From: Actinomycetota bacterium | Lineage (GTDB): Bacteria > Actinomycetota > Acidimicrobiia > Acidimicrobiales > Ilumatobacteraceae | Length of the DNA: 64,000 nt | NCBI GenBank assembly: GCA_030645495.1 | Contig: JAUSLV010000011.1 | Location: 382,659 to 446,658, forward strand | Direction: 5' to 3' | Shown: positions 45,323-54,134 of the stretch, in pieces | Position numbering within the stretch: position 1 is the first letter of the stretch | Layout of the letters: each line of letters begins with the position of its first letter | Notes under the pieces: generated by a model | Databases searched by the model: none | Seen by the model: only the letters and a program-made list of their open reading frames with translations | Told to the model about the DNA's origin: nothing | Translations under genes and position numbers: made by a program

Positions 45323-45823
45323 TCAGGTGAACAGCGGGCACTCGTCGTCGCCCACGGGGCAACCAGGGGCACCCTGGCGCACCAACAGGAAACAACTCGG
45401 GCACAGACGCTCGTCGGCGCGCTTGGGCTGCAGTCGGTCGGCGGCCTCGCCGCGCTCCTCGGGCTCTTCGTCGTCCTCGTCCTCGTCGTCCTCGGCGGCG
45501 ACCATGCGGTCCTTGAGGATCGTGTCGAGGTCGGCTTCGACGTCGTCGGGGGCGAGCATGTCCTCGTCCTCGTCCTCGTCCTCACCGGCCACGACGGCAC
45601 GGCGAACCGGGCCGCTGGTGTCGTCCTCGTCCTCGTCCTCTTCGACGGCGACGAAATCGTCGTCGAGGGCGACGAAATCGTCGTCCTCCTCGAGGACTGC
45701 TTCGTCGAGTTCGTCTTCGTCGAGCTCACCCGGGTCGAGATCGGGCGCGTCGAGATCGTCCTCGGCCTCTTCGACATCCTCGAACTCTTCCGAGTCGGGC
45801 ATCACATCATCGTCGTCAGCCAT
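45323..45823 (-). CDS. Acidic zinc-binding DUF4193-like protein
   Basis: 166 residues. The N-terminal ~110 residues are extremely acidic and low-complexity (runs of Glu/Asp such as EEDEDEDDTSG and GEDEDEDEDML), probably disordered. The C-terminus holds the DUF4193-type core: DLDTILKDRMVAAEDDED then LQPKRADERLCPSCFLLVRQ and a second Cys pair (APGCPVGDDECPLF) forming a C4 zinc site. DUF4193 is an actinobacterial family of unknown function. AAGGA precedes the ATG by seven bases. The DNA is strongly biased to GTCCTC-type triplet repeats on the plus strand. Confidence 0.85.
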   Translation of the reverse strand: MADDDDVMPDSEEFEDVEEAEDDLDAPDLDPGELDEDELDEAVLEEDDDFVALDDDFVAVEEDEDEDDTSGPVRRAVVAGEDEDEDEDMLAPDDVEADLDTILKDRMVAAEDDEDEDDEEPEERGEAADRLQPKRADERLCPSCFLLVRQGAPGCPVGDDECPLFT

Positions 45824-45921
45824 GTTGGTTCCTTGTAATCACCCGTGCGAGGCCCGGGATACTACGGCGAGCGCCACGGGAGGTTACTCACCCTGCGCGT
45901 GACAACGGTCACCGAATGGGT

Positions 45922-47523
45922 TCAGGTCTGTTCGCGCCGAGCTTCTGCACGCCGTTCGGCCTCCAAGCGCTCCAATTCGGGTGCTTCCCGAGTGAGGTGC
46001 GTCATGGTGGCGGCGACGGCACGGTGGCCCGCCTGCTCGTCGATCAGGCGGTGCATCTCGAGCGCGATGCGCCGGTACGACGGGTGACCTTGCGGCGACG
46101 AGCGCAGTTCCAGCAGGTGGATGGCTTCGCGGGCGTTGTACTGCATCGTGTAGCGCATGCGATAGGCCATGCTGACGGCGTACTGGGCCTGCTGCGGAAA
46201 GTCGTCCTTCAGCGCGTCGTACAGAGCGGCCGAACGAGCCATCGCATCGTCGAACACCTCCGCCATCCCCGCTTCTTCCACCAGTTCAGGCCGCACGTAG
46301 CCGTGGTTGGGGGTGAGCGACTGCCACTCGATGGTGAGCATCCGGTGGCGTTGCAGGTCGCGGAAGGCGCCGTAGTCGCTGAGCACGTCGAAGCGGTAGT
46401 CGACCCGCTCGAACGCGCGACCGGGCTTGTGGCGGCGGTTCTCTCGCTCGCCCACGTAGGCCTTCAGCAACGCCAGCCGCTCGGTGGGCCCGAGTGTGCG
46501 CACGCGCTCCATGAGCTGGCTCTCGGGCAGATGGGTGAGCGGGTAGCAGATGGCTGCGAGCAGCTTGTCTTCCGCCTCGGGGTCGAAGTCGACCAGCTGT
46601 ACCGAGGGCACCTGCTCGACGGGCGTGGAGCCGAACAGCGACTCGACCAACGCCGACGTGTGCTCGCGCGTGTTCACCTGGTACTGCGTCCAGCGGCCAC
46701 CACGATCGGCGAGATCGACACGGCGCAAGAAGCTGGGGATCACCTTGCGCAGCTCGTGCAGCATCAAGTCGGCGTACTGCCGAGCTTCCGGCAGCGGGTG
46801 TGCGCGCATGCGCACCAGCAGGTTCTCGAACGACTGGCCGCTGCCGTAGATGCCCACGTTGGACAGGGCCGCAGCCGGCAGCACGCCGCGCACGGCGTCG
46901 AGCGCCTTCGCCCGCGTGGCGGTGCGGTACACGAAGTCGCTGTCACCGGCCTGGCGCGGCACGGTGGCGCGCACGTGGTCGGTGACTCGCTGCAGCAGCA
47001 GGCTGTAGCTGTCGAAGACGCGGTCCATGTCGCCCACGTAGCGGGTGCCGAAACGGCTGGAGAGGATGGCCGGGTCGCGGTAGAACCGGTACCGACCGCC
47101 CAACCGCGCGTCGTAGCTGATGTAGCGCGTGCTCTGCTCGAGGTAGCTCATCAGGCGGCCCCACTCGAGGATCTTGGTGAGGATGTTGCTGGACTGCTCA
47201 CAGGCCAGGTGAACCCCGCCGAGCTGCGCCACCGAATCATCGCCGTACTCGAAGAACACCTTCTCGTAGAGCTCTTCCGCTCGCTCGAGGCCAACGGTGG
47301 CATCGACCGACGCATCGCCAGCGATGTCGAGATCGCCGACGAATTCGTCGAGGAACAGCCGCCGCAAGCTCTTCGGGCTGCGGCTGTACCTCGCGAACAG
47401 CGCGCCTTTCACGACTTCGGGCAGGTTGACCAGCGCGAAGACGGGGCCGTCGAGGTTGGTGAAATACCGGCGGAGGATGTCTTCTTCGTCGGGGGTGAAT
47501 TCTTCGGGGACGTAGACCGTCAC
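45922..47523 (-). CDS. thyX: FAD-dependent thymidylate synthase, double-length ThyX
   Basis: 533 residues, about twice the usual ThyX. Two ThyX-like units are visible. The N-terminal unit has SNILTKILEWGRLMSYLEQS followed by TRYISY, which aligns with the SxRY side of the ThyX motif but has WGR in place of RHR. The C-terminal unit has LQRHRMLTIEWQSLTPNHG, keeping RHR but losing the S-x-R-Y side. Active sites in ThyX form between subunits, so the two halves may complement each other within one chain. It makes dTMP from dUMP with methylene-tetrahydrofolate and FAD. GTG 47523 has TAGGAT ending at -8. Confidence 0.88.
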   Translation of the reverse strand: MTVYVPEEFTPDEEDILRRYFTNLDGPVFALVNLPEVVKGALFARYSRSPKSLRRLFLDEFVGDLDIAGDASVDATVGLERAEELYEKVFFEYGDDSVAQLGGVHLACEQSSNILTKILEWGRLMSYLEQSTRYISYDARLGGRYRFYRDPAILSSRFGTRYVGDMDRVFDSYSLLLQRVTDHVRATVPRQAGDSDFVYRTATRAKALDAVRGVLPAAALSNVGIYGSGQSFENLLVRMRAHPLPEARQYADLMLHELRKVIPSFLRRVDLADRGGRWTQYQVNTREHTSALVESLFGSTPVEQVPSVQLVDFDPEAEDKLLAAICYPLTHLPESQLMERVRTLGPTERLALLKAYVGERENRRHKPGRAFERVDYRFDVLSDYGAFRDLQRHRMLTIEWQSLTPNHGYVRPELVEEAGMAEVFDDAMARSAALYDALKDDFPQQAQYAVSMAYRMRYTMQYNAREAIHLLELRSSPQGHPSYRRIALEMHRLIDEQAGHRAVAATMTHLTREAPELERLEAERRAEARREQT

Positions 47524-47575
47524 GGCAGGAATCCTACGGTGGCGCCGGCCGCCAGCCGGGGATGCCCGGAACCCG

Positions 47576-48772
47576 TCAGAGCACCGTCACACCACTGGGC
47601 CGGCGGGCGAAGTCGGCCTGCACCTGGTCGCGCAGCGAGGCCGAGGCCCACAGATCGACCACCGTCATCGCCATCACCTTCGCGCCGTCGATCACCGCTC
47701 GATCGCCTGCCTCGTCGGCTGCCCAGCGGGCGAACTCGAGGCTGTGGATCGGCACGCCGTCGGGTGCCACCTTGATCATCGGGTGGATCGAGGGGACGAG
47801 GTAGCTGATGTTGCCCATGTCGGTGCTGCCCATCACCCGCCGTCCAGCGACCACCGGGTCGAGCACCGTGCGCCCCACGGCCGCCGCGTTCGCGACGTAG
47901 GCCTGCACCATCGGCCCGTTGTCGACCATCTCGGCATAGACGTTGTCGACCCATTCGTGCGTCATCGAGCATCCGCAGGCCGAGGCAGCGCCCTCCAGCG
48001 CTCCGAACAGGCGTTGCTTCAGCGGTTGCAGCGAGGCGATCGTGCCCGAGCGCACGTACCAGTCCGAGGCGGCCAGCGACGGCACGATGTTGGGCTTGTC
48101 GCCGCCCTTGGTGATCACACCGTGCAGGCGCTCGTCGGGGCGGATGTGCTGGCGCATGGCGGCCACGTTCATGTAGCCGAGCACGGCCGCGTCGAGTGCG
48201 TTGCGGCCCTCCCACGGGGCCGCTGCGGCGTGCGCGGCGACGCCGTGGTACTGCACCTGCAGCTCCTGGATCGCCAGGCAGTCCATGTTCAGCAGGTCGG
48301 CGTCGGCGGGGTGCACCATCATCGCCGCATCCACACCGTCGAAGGCACCCTTGCGGGCCATGCGCACCTTGCCGCCGCCGCCCTCTTCGGCCGGCGTGCC
48401 CATGATCCGCACGCGGCCACCGGCTTGCTCGGCCACGAACGCTGCCGCCAGCCCGGCACCCAGACCGGCCGTGGCGATGATGTTGTGCCCGCACGCGTGG
48501 CCCACGCCGGGCAGCGCGTCGTACTCGCACAACACTGCGATGGACGGGCCGGAGGTGCCGGCAGTGCTGTCGAACGCCGTCTCCAGGTCGTATGCGTGCC
48601 GCACCGGGGCGACGCCCTCACGCTCGAGGAACCCGGTGAGCAGCTCGTGGGCGAAGCGCTCTTCGTAGTTCAGCTCGGGGTGGGCGTGGATCTGGTGGCT
48701 CGCGTCGAGCAGGCGGTCGGCCAGCTCGTCGACGCGGTCGCACACGGCCTGCTTCAGCGCTGCGGTGTCCAT
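47576..48772 (-). CDS. M20-family amidohydrolase (aminobenzoyl-glutamate-hydrolase-like)
   Basis: 398-residue zinc amidohydrolase/peptidase. It has the M20 N-terminal ASHQIHAHPELNYEERFAHE, metal ligands in DALPGVGHACGHNIIATAGL and PAEEGGGGKVRMARKGAFDG, and a dimerisation domain starting near VHPADADLLNMDCLAIQELQ. The type resembles AbgB or ACY1L2-like enzymes that hydrolyse N-acyl amino acids or dipeptides. ATG 48772 is preferred over GTG 48781, because TAGCGT (48785-48780) ends 8 bases before it. It follows the DAGK-like gene by 21 bases and may be partly co-transcribed with it. Confidence 0.9.
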   Translation of the reverse strand: MDTAALKQAVCDRVDELADRLLDASHQIHAHPELNYEERFAHELLTGFLEREGVAPVRHAYDLETAFDSTAGTSGPSIAVLCEYDALPGVGHACGHNIIATAGLGAGLAAAFVAEQAGGRVRIMGTPAEEGGGGKVRMARKGAFDGVDAAMMVHPADADLLNMDCLAIQELQVQYHGVAAHAAAAPWEGRNALDAAVLGYMNVAAMRQHIRPDERLHGVITKGGDKPNIVPSLAASDWYVRSGTIASLQPLKQRLFGALEGAASACGCSMTHEWVDNVYAEMVDNGPMVQAYVANAAAVGRTVLDPVVAGRRVMGSTDMGNISYLVPSIHPMIKVAPDGVPIHSLEFARWAADEAGDRAVIDGAKVMAMTVVDLWASASLRDQVQADFARRPSGVTVL

Positions 48773-48793
48773 CCGCCGCACGCTAACAGTGCC

Positions 48794-49405
48794 TCAGGCG
48801 TGCACGACCAGCGCGTCGGGCTCGACCGTGATCGTCAGCTCGGCGGCCTCGATCCACCGCTCGCCGTCGACCCACAGCGTCAGCGGGCGGGCGAACTGCA
48901 CGGTCGTGCCGGGCGTCTGCCGGCTGGTGATCTGCGGGTGTGGCAGGTGCACGCCGATGCGCGCCCGGGCTCGCGCGGCGAGGCGGGTGCGCAGGGTCAT
49001 CGTCTGGGCCACTCGCAGCACGTCGACCCGGCCGTCGTTGGGGTGCGCTCGCGGGGCCACGTCGTAGGCCCCCAGGAACTGCGCGTTCATTGCCAGCAAC
49101 ACCTCGCCGCGCCACCATTGCCGCCGCGCCACTACGTGGGCGACGGCCCAGGTGCGCTGCCCCGCAGCGTCGAGGCGCAGCACGTCGACGGGCGCACGCA
49201 CCACCTCACCGGGGAACCGCCCGGGCGTGCCGCCGCCCATCGTGCGCGCCAGGTCGCCGGCCGCCAGGCCGAGCACGAGCGGCCCGTCGCTGGCGATCAT
49301 CTGGTGCACGACCAGCGCTCGTGCCTCGGCATCCGAGTGGGCGATCACCAGGTCGGCCGGTGACGGCACCGTCTCACCCCACGCCTCGCCGCGTCGAATC
49401 GTCAT
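48794..49405 (-). CDS. DAGK C-terminal-domain-like protein lacking a kinase catalytic domain
   Basis: 203 residues. The central part (VARRQWWRGEVLLAMNAQFL, then VAPRAHPNDGRVDVLRV) and the end (PLTLWVDGERWIEAAELTIT) resemble the C-terminal beta-sandwich of diacylglycerol/sphingosine kinases (NAD kinase-like fold, with PDDGxLDV). The catalytic GGDGT motif is absent, and the protein is about 100 residues too short for a whole kinase. It might be a regulatory or lipid-binding relic. The start overlaps the helY stop (ATGA). The TatA/B-TatC-HelY operon precedes it. Confidence 0.65.
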   Translation of the reverse strand: MTIRRGEAWGETVPSPADLVIAHSDAEARALVVHQMIASDGPLVLGLAAGDLARTMGGGTPGRFPGEVVRAPVDVLRLDAAGQRTWAVAHVVARRQWWRGEVLLAMNAQFLGAYDVAPRAHPNDGRVDVLRVAQTMTLRTRLAARARARIGVHLPHPQITSRQTPGTTVQFARPLTLWVDGERWIEAAELTITVEPDALVVHA

Positions 49406-52089
49406 GACGAAACCTCCTCCGCGGGAGGTGCCGCCGGTGCCGACGCCGCGTCAACAGGCTCGGTCTCCGGCTCGACCTGGCTGGATGCGGCGACGACCCC
49501 GCGGAACAAGTGATCGGCGGCGTCGCTCGCGGCCTGCCGCGTGGCCCGCACCGGCGCCACGATCGCGAACTGGCGCAGCAGGTCGATCAGCTGCTTGGTG
49601 GTGCGCACGAAGTCGCCGCCCGACAGGTCTTCCTCGCCCACCACTTCGGCGAACCCCTCCCCCGCCGCCCACGCGTAGGCCAAGGCCACGAACGTCGGGT
49701 CGGGTGGGCGGTGCACGGAGAGCCCGGAGGCTTCTTCCTCGTCCTGCAGCTGGTAGCTGATCTCGGCGATGCTCTGCCAGCGGCGGCGCACGAGGTCGGA
49801 GGGGTACCACGGGGTGGGTGGGTCGTCGGGGCTGCGGTGCTCGTACACGAACACGCTCGCCAACCCGGCCAGCGATGCCGGGTCGAGCCCGTCGAGGAGG
49901 CCGCGGCGCAGGCACTCCACCACCAGCAGATCGCTCTCGTGGAACAGGCCGGCCAACGTCTGGCCGGCATCGGTGAGCGACCAGCCGTTGACATAGCCCC
50001 ACTTGTCGAGCACGTGCAGCACGCGGTCGAAATCGCGAGCGATCGATTGGCTGCGACCGCTCACCTTCAGCCGCAGCTCGTCGATCTCCGTGGCCACCCG
50101 ACGGGCCTGTGCCGCGGCCTTCAGCCGGTCGGCCAGATCGGGATCGTCCTCCACCGGGTGCAACCCGACGTACTCCACGACGGGCCGCCGGCGGCGAGTG
50201 TGCGGCCGGCACTCGGCGCGTTCCAAGCGTGTGGCCACCTGTCGCTGGAAGTCGTTGCGATTTGGCGCGAACTCGGCCGGCAGATCGATGTGGCCGATGG
50301 CCGACGGGCCCTCGTCGAAGTCGGCTGCGGTCAGCATCAGCAGGTCGTGGCGTGTGGTGAGCGTGGTGAGCCGCACTCCCCCCTTGCGGAACGCGCTGGC
50401 CAATACCGCCACGCGGCCCACGTAGCGGCCCTTCTCCACGTAGAGCACGTCGCCAGGCCGCAGCTTCAGCAGCGCGACCGAGATCGGGTCGTCGCGCCGG
50501 CCCGCTCCCCCGGCGCCGGTCGGAGGCGCCTTCTCGGCCTCGCGTAGTCGGCGGTACTCGTCGATGTCGCCAAAGGGGCTGCGCGCCTTCTCCAGCAGTT
50601 CGTCGAGGTGCCGCTGGCGCCGCTGGAGGCGAGCCTCGATGCGCACCACGTCGCGATCCGCCTGGTACTGGGCGAACGACAGGTTCAACAAGTGGTGGGC
50701 TCGCTCGCTGGTGTACGAGCGCACGAGGTTGGCGGCCATGTTGTAGGTGGGCCGGAACGCCGAGTTGAGGTGGAACGTGCGGCTGGCGGCGAGCGTGGCC
50801 ACCTGCTCGAAGGGCACGAACGGGCTCCACAGCACCACTGCGTTGCCGAGTTCGTCCATCCCGCGGCGCCCGGCTCGCCCGGTGAGCTGGGTGTACTCGC
50901 CTGGGGTGAGGAACGTGTGGTGGTCGCCGGTGAACTTACTGAGCTTCTCGATCACCACGGTCTTGGCCGGCATGTTGATGCCCACCGCCAGCGTCTCCGT
51001 GGCGAACACCACCTTCACCAGCCCTTCGATGAAGCACGCCTCCACGACTTCCTTGAACGGTGGCACCATGCCGGCGTGGTGAGCGGCGATGCCGGCCTCC
51101 AACTGCGCGAGGAACTGGCCGTAGCCCAACACTGCGAGGTCGGCAAGGTCCATGCCACCCAGCCGGGCATCGACGAGCTCGCGGATACGGTCGCGCTCCT
51201 CGCCGGTGGTGAGCCGCAGGCCGGTGGCAGTGGTGGAGCGCGCAGCTTCATCGCACTGGTTGCGGCTGAAGATGAAGTAGATCGCCGGCAACATCCGCTG
51301 CCGGTCGAGCAGCTCCACGATCTCCAGCCGTGAGGGCGTGTACAGCTTGCGTCGGGCCTGCGGTTTGCCCTGCTTGGGCCGCTCGTGGCGGCCTGTTCGC
51401 GCCGCCTCTGCGTCCAGCCGCAGCGCATCGTTGTTGGGGCGCCCGCCCACCAGCACCGGCATCAGGTGCACGCGGTCGTGCGTGCGATCACCGATCGAGT
51501 AGAGGTTGTCGAGCCGCACCGGGCGGCGGTCTTCCAGGATCGCTCGCGTGGTGCCGCGCACGGTAGAGATCCAGTCGGCCAACTCCGGTGCGTTGCTCAC
51601 CGTGGCCGACAGGCACACCAGGCTCACCGACGTGTCGAGGTGGATGATCACCTCCTCCCACACCGGCCCGCGATACGTGTCCTGCAAGAAGTGCACTTCG
51701 TCGAGCACCACCACGGCCAAGTCGTTCAACGCTGGGCTTCGGGCGTAGATCATGTTGCGCAGCACTTCGGTGGTCATCACCACCACCGGTGCGTCGCCGT
51801 TGATGTTGTTGTCGCCGGTGAGCAGGCCCACCATGTGCGGCCCCAGCCGCTGCGCCAAGTCGTGGTACTTCTGGTTCGACAGCGCCTTGATCGGCGCGGT
51901 GTAGAACGCGCGACGACCGTCGGCCACTGCAGCGTCGATGGCGTACTCGGCCACCACGGTCTTGCCGCTTCCGGTGGGAGCAGCGACCAGCACCGACTCG
52001 CCGCTGTCGAGTGCATCCATCGCTCGCAGCTGGAAGTCGTCGAGCGGGAACGGGTAGTGGGCGATCAGCTCAGCTCGGTCGTCGCGCAC
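49402..52089 (-). CDS. helY: Ski2/Mtr4-like DEAD/DEAH-box helicase (HelY)
   Basis: 895 residues of the Ski2-like superfamily 2. Motif I is LVAAPTGSGKTVVAEYAIDA; Ia is FYTAPIKALSNQKYHDLAQR; motif II is AVVVLDEVHFLQDTYRGPVW; motif III is SLVCLSATVSNAPEL; motif VI lies in TQLTGRAGRRGMDELGNAVV. A C-terminal DSHCT-like helical domain ends the protein. Actinobacterial HelY is implicated in RNA processing or decay. In M. tuberculosis helY also lies next to tatC and tatA, near the pafA locus, so synteny is conserved. GTG 52089 is the start; tatC ends 13 bases upstream. Confidence 0.93.
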   Translation of the reverse strand: MRDDRAELIAHYPFPLDDFQLRAMDALDSGESVLVAAPTGSGKTVVAEYAIDAAVADGRRAFYTAPIKALSNQKYHDLAQRLGPHMVGLLTGDNNINGDAPVVVMTTEVLRNMIYARSPALNDLAVVVLDEVHFLQDTYRGPVWEEVIIHLDTSVSLVCLSATVSNAPELADWISTVRGTTRAILEDRRPVRLDNLYSIGDRTHDRVHLMPVLVGGRPNNDALRLDAEAARTGRHERPKQGKPQARRKLYTPSRLEIVELLDRQRMLPAIYFIFSRNQCDEAARSTTATGLRLTTGEERDRIRELVDARLGGMDLADLAVLGYGQFLAQLEAGIAAHHAGMVPPFKEVVEACFIEGLVKVVFATETLAVGINMPAKTVVIEKLSKFTGDHHTFLTPGEYTQLTGRAGRRGMDELGNAVVLWSPFVPFEQVATLAASRTFHLNSAFRPTYNMAANLVRSYTSERAHHLLNLSFAQYQADRDVVRIEARLQRRQRHLDELLEKARSPFGDIDEYRRLREAEKAPPTGAGGAGRRDDPISVALLKLRPGDVLYVEKGRYVGRVAVLASAFRKGGVRLTTLTTRHDLLMLTAADFDEGPSAIGHIDLPAEFAPNRNDFQRQVATRLERAECRPHTRRRRPVVEYVGLHPVEDDPDLADRLKAAAQARRVATEIDELRLKVSGRSQSIARDFDRVLHVLDKWGYVNGWSLTDAGQTLAGLFHESDLLVVECLRRGLLDGLDPASLAGLASVFVYEHRSPDDPPTPWYPSDLVRRRWQSIAEISYQLQDEEEASGLSVHRPPDPTFVALAYAWAAGEGFAEVVGEEDLSGGDFVRTTKQLIDLLRQFAIVAPVRATRQAASDAADHLFRGVVAASSQVEPETEPVDAASAPAAPPAEEVSS

Positions 52090-52102
52090 GATGCCTATCG
52101 TG

Positions 52103-52909
52103 TCAGGCTTCGGCCGCTTCGCGGGCGAGTTTGCGCTTCTGGGCGATCCTGCCGATGACGATCGAGATCATGTAGAAGATGGTCATCGGCACTGCAAGGG
52201 CCAGCATCGAGTACGGGTCGCCACTGGGCGTGATGATTGCGGCGAGCACGAAGATGATCACGATTGCGTAGCGCCACTGCTTCATCAGCGTCTGTGGGGT
52301 GAGCACACCGACGAGTTGCAGGAATACCAACAGCACTGGAAACTCGAAGGCGATACCGAACGCCGCAACCATCAGGCCGAACAGGCTGACGTACTTGCTG
52401 ACCTGGAAGTTGGCCTGCACGTCGTCGCCGGCCCAGGAGATGAGGAAGTCGAGCGCCGGCGTGAACGTCCAGTAGGCGACGGCTCCGCCGAGCACGAACA
52501 GGCCGACGGACGAGAGAACGAACGGGATCGCGTACTTCTTCTCCTTGGCGTGTAGCGCCGGAACGATGAAACGCCAGATCTGCCACATGATCACCGGCAG
52601 CGCGAGGATGATGCCGCCATAGGTGCAGATCGAGAGCCGGGTCGACAAGCCCTCGAGCGGGCCGAGGAAGCCGAGCTTGCCGCTGCAGCCGAGGCTTGGC
52701 TTGCTCTCGCACAGATCCACGTAGGGCTTGGTGATGAACCGCAGCACCTGGTCGTAGAAGGCCAGCAGCACGATGATGCCCACCACGACCGCCAGTAGCG
52801 AGCGGATGATACGGGTGCGCAACTCGGCCAGGTGCTCGGTGAGCGTCATCCGATCGTCGGGGGTCTTCACCTTCGGCTTCTCGTCGGAGCCGGTGAACGG
52901 CAGCTTCAT
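52103..52909 (-). CDS. tatC: Sec-independent protein translocase TatC
   Basis: 268 residues with six transmembrane helices. The signature N-terminus MTLTEHLAELRTRIIRSLLA includes the conserved Glu that contacts twin-arginine signals; later helices include LSTRLSICTYGGIILALPVI, VGLFVLGGAVAYWTFTPALD and IIFVLAAIITPSGDPYSMLA, the latter a TatC hallmark. TatC is the signal-peptide receptor of the Tat translocase. The ATG overlaps the tatA/B stop (ATGA). The order tatA/B-tatC-helY is the usual actinobacterial operon. Confidence 0.96.
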   Translation of the reverse strand: MKLPFTGSDEKPKVKTPDDRMTLTEHLAELRTRIIRSLLAVVVGIIVLLAFYDQVLRFITKPYVDLCESKPSLGCSGKLGFLGPLEGLSTRLSICTYGGIILALPVIMWQIWRFIVPALHAKEKKYAIPFVLSSVGLFVLGGAVAYWTFTPALDFLISWAGDDVQANFQVSKYVSLFGLMVAAFGIAFEFPVLLVFLQLVGVLTPQTLMKQWRYAIVIIFVLAAIITPSGDPYSMLALAVPMTIFYMISIVIGRIAQKRKLAREAAEA

Positions 52910-53310
52910 TCGGTGGCTTCCCCGTCGCTCGGATCGTGGCTGTCGCGTGCGGCCGCGGCGGCACGACGAGCTGCCGGATCGCCGAAGTTCAGTTCGGGGC
53001 TGCGCGGGGCGATCTCGCTGACCAGCGGCTTGGGGCGTTCGGTGGCAGCCGGGCGAACCGTGGACTCGGTCGTGGTGTCGTCGGGGTCGAATGTCGCTGC
53101 CTGGCGCACTGCGTCGGCGGTGCTGCGCAGCTCGCGCATCGGCTCGTCGAGCGCCTGGCGCAGCTCGCCCTGGAAGCCCCCGGCCATCTTCTTGAACTCG
53201 GCGTACGTGCGGGTGAACTTGCGGATCGCGTCGGGAAGCTTTTCGGGGCCGAGCACGAGGAGAGCGATGAGCAGCAGGAAGACGAGCTCGCTGCCCTGGA
53301 TGTTGAACAC
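52906..53310 (-). CDS. TatA/TatB-family twin-arginine translocase subunit
   Basis: 134 residues. A single N-terminal transmembrane helix with a polar residue at position 8 (FNIQGSELVFLLLIALLVLG), then the hinge GPEKLPDAIRKF, an amphipathic helix and a disordered acidic tail. The Glu at position 8 and LVLGPEKLP are TatB-like features; TatA usually has Gln/His there and is shorter. I therefore lean to TatB while calling the family only. GTG 53310 has TAGACT ending at -8. It overlaps tatC by four bases. Confidence 0.92.
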   Translation of the reverse strand: MFNIQGSELVFLLLIALLVLGPEKLPDAIRKFTRTYAEFKKMAGGFQGELRQALDEPMRELRSTADAVRQAATFDPDDTTTESTVRPAATERPKPLVSEIAPRSPELNFGDPAARRAAAAARDSHDPSDGEATE

Positions 53311-53396
53311 GGCGCCGAGTCTAGGAGCAGCCGACGGCTCGCGGAGCCTCGCGGGCCAGCGTCCGAGTCACTGCCGATGCGGCGTGGCATCATCGT

Positions 53397-54134
53397 GTGG
53401 TGCAACAGCGCCCTGCCTCTCTGCTCCCTACGCCGATCGCATTCGCCCACCGCGGAGCACGCGCCTACGCCCCCGAGAACACGCTGGAGGCCTTCGCGCT
53501 GGGCCTGCGGCAAGGCGCCAATGGCCTGGAGAGCGACGTGTGGCTCACTGCCGACGGCGTGCCGGTACTCGACCACGACGGTCTCGTCAGCCGCTCGTTC
53601 GGTCGGGGCCGACCGATCGCCGGGGTGAATCGTGCCGACCTGCCTGCGCACATCCCCACCCTGGCCGAACTGATCGAGCAGTGCGGCTCCGACTACGACC
53701 TCTCGCTCGACCTGAAGGACCCCGGCTCGGGCCAAGCGGTGATCGAGGTGGTGCGCGAGATGGCGCCGGCGATGCTGCCCCGCATCTGGCTGTGCGCTCC
53801 ATTGTGGGAATCGCTGCTGCCGTTCCGTGGCCAGGGTGTTCGCCTGGTCGACAGCACACGGCTGGCGCGCTTGAAGGAGGGGCCTGAGCGACGCGCCGCC
53901 ACCTTGGCCGCCAACGGCATCGACGCCGTCAACATGCACCACAGCGACTGGAATGGTGGCCTGGTGGCTCTGTTCCACCGCTTCGAGCGGGTGGCGTTCG
54001 GCTGGGACACACAAGACCCGCGCATCATCGCCCGTTGCCTCGACATGGGCCTCGACGCCGTGTACTGCGACTCACCCGACCAGATGATGGCCGTGTTCCA
54101 CGAGATGCTGGGCGGCGGCGCGAGCGGCAGCTAG
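53397..54134 (+). CDS. Glycerophosphodiester phosphodiesterase
   Basis: 245-residue TIM-barrel GDPD enzyme with no signal peptide. HRGARAYAPENTLEAFALGL provides the catalytic His-Arg and the metal-binding Glu; ANGLESDVWLTADGVPVLDH supplies the ExD ligands and second catalytic His (in DHDG). It hydrolyses glycerophosphodiesters to glycerol-3-phosphate. GTG 53397 or the adjacent GTG 53400 could be the start. It overlaps the convergent lepB by 4 bases and interrupts the tat-to-paf region, where M. tuberculosis has pafB/pafC. Confidence 0.92.
   Translation: MVQQRPASLLPTPIAFAHRGARAYAPENTLEAFALGLRQGANGLESDVWLTADGVPVLDHDGLVSRSFGRGRPIAGVNRADLPAHIPTLAELIEQCGSDYDLSLDLKDPGSGQAVIEVVREMAPAMLPRIWLCAPLWESLLPFRGQGVRLVDSTRLARLKEGPERRAATLAANGIDAVNMHHSDWNGGLVALFHRFERVAFGWDTQDPRIIARCLDMGLDAVYCDSPDQMMAVFHEMLGGGASGS

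Noticed and set aside
45430-45820. CCTCGT-type triplet repeat tract
   Set aside because: It encodes the Glu/Asp-rich region of the DUF4193-like protein; not an independent satellite.
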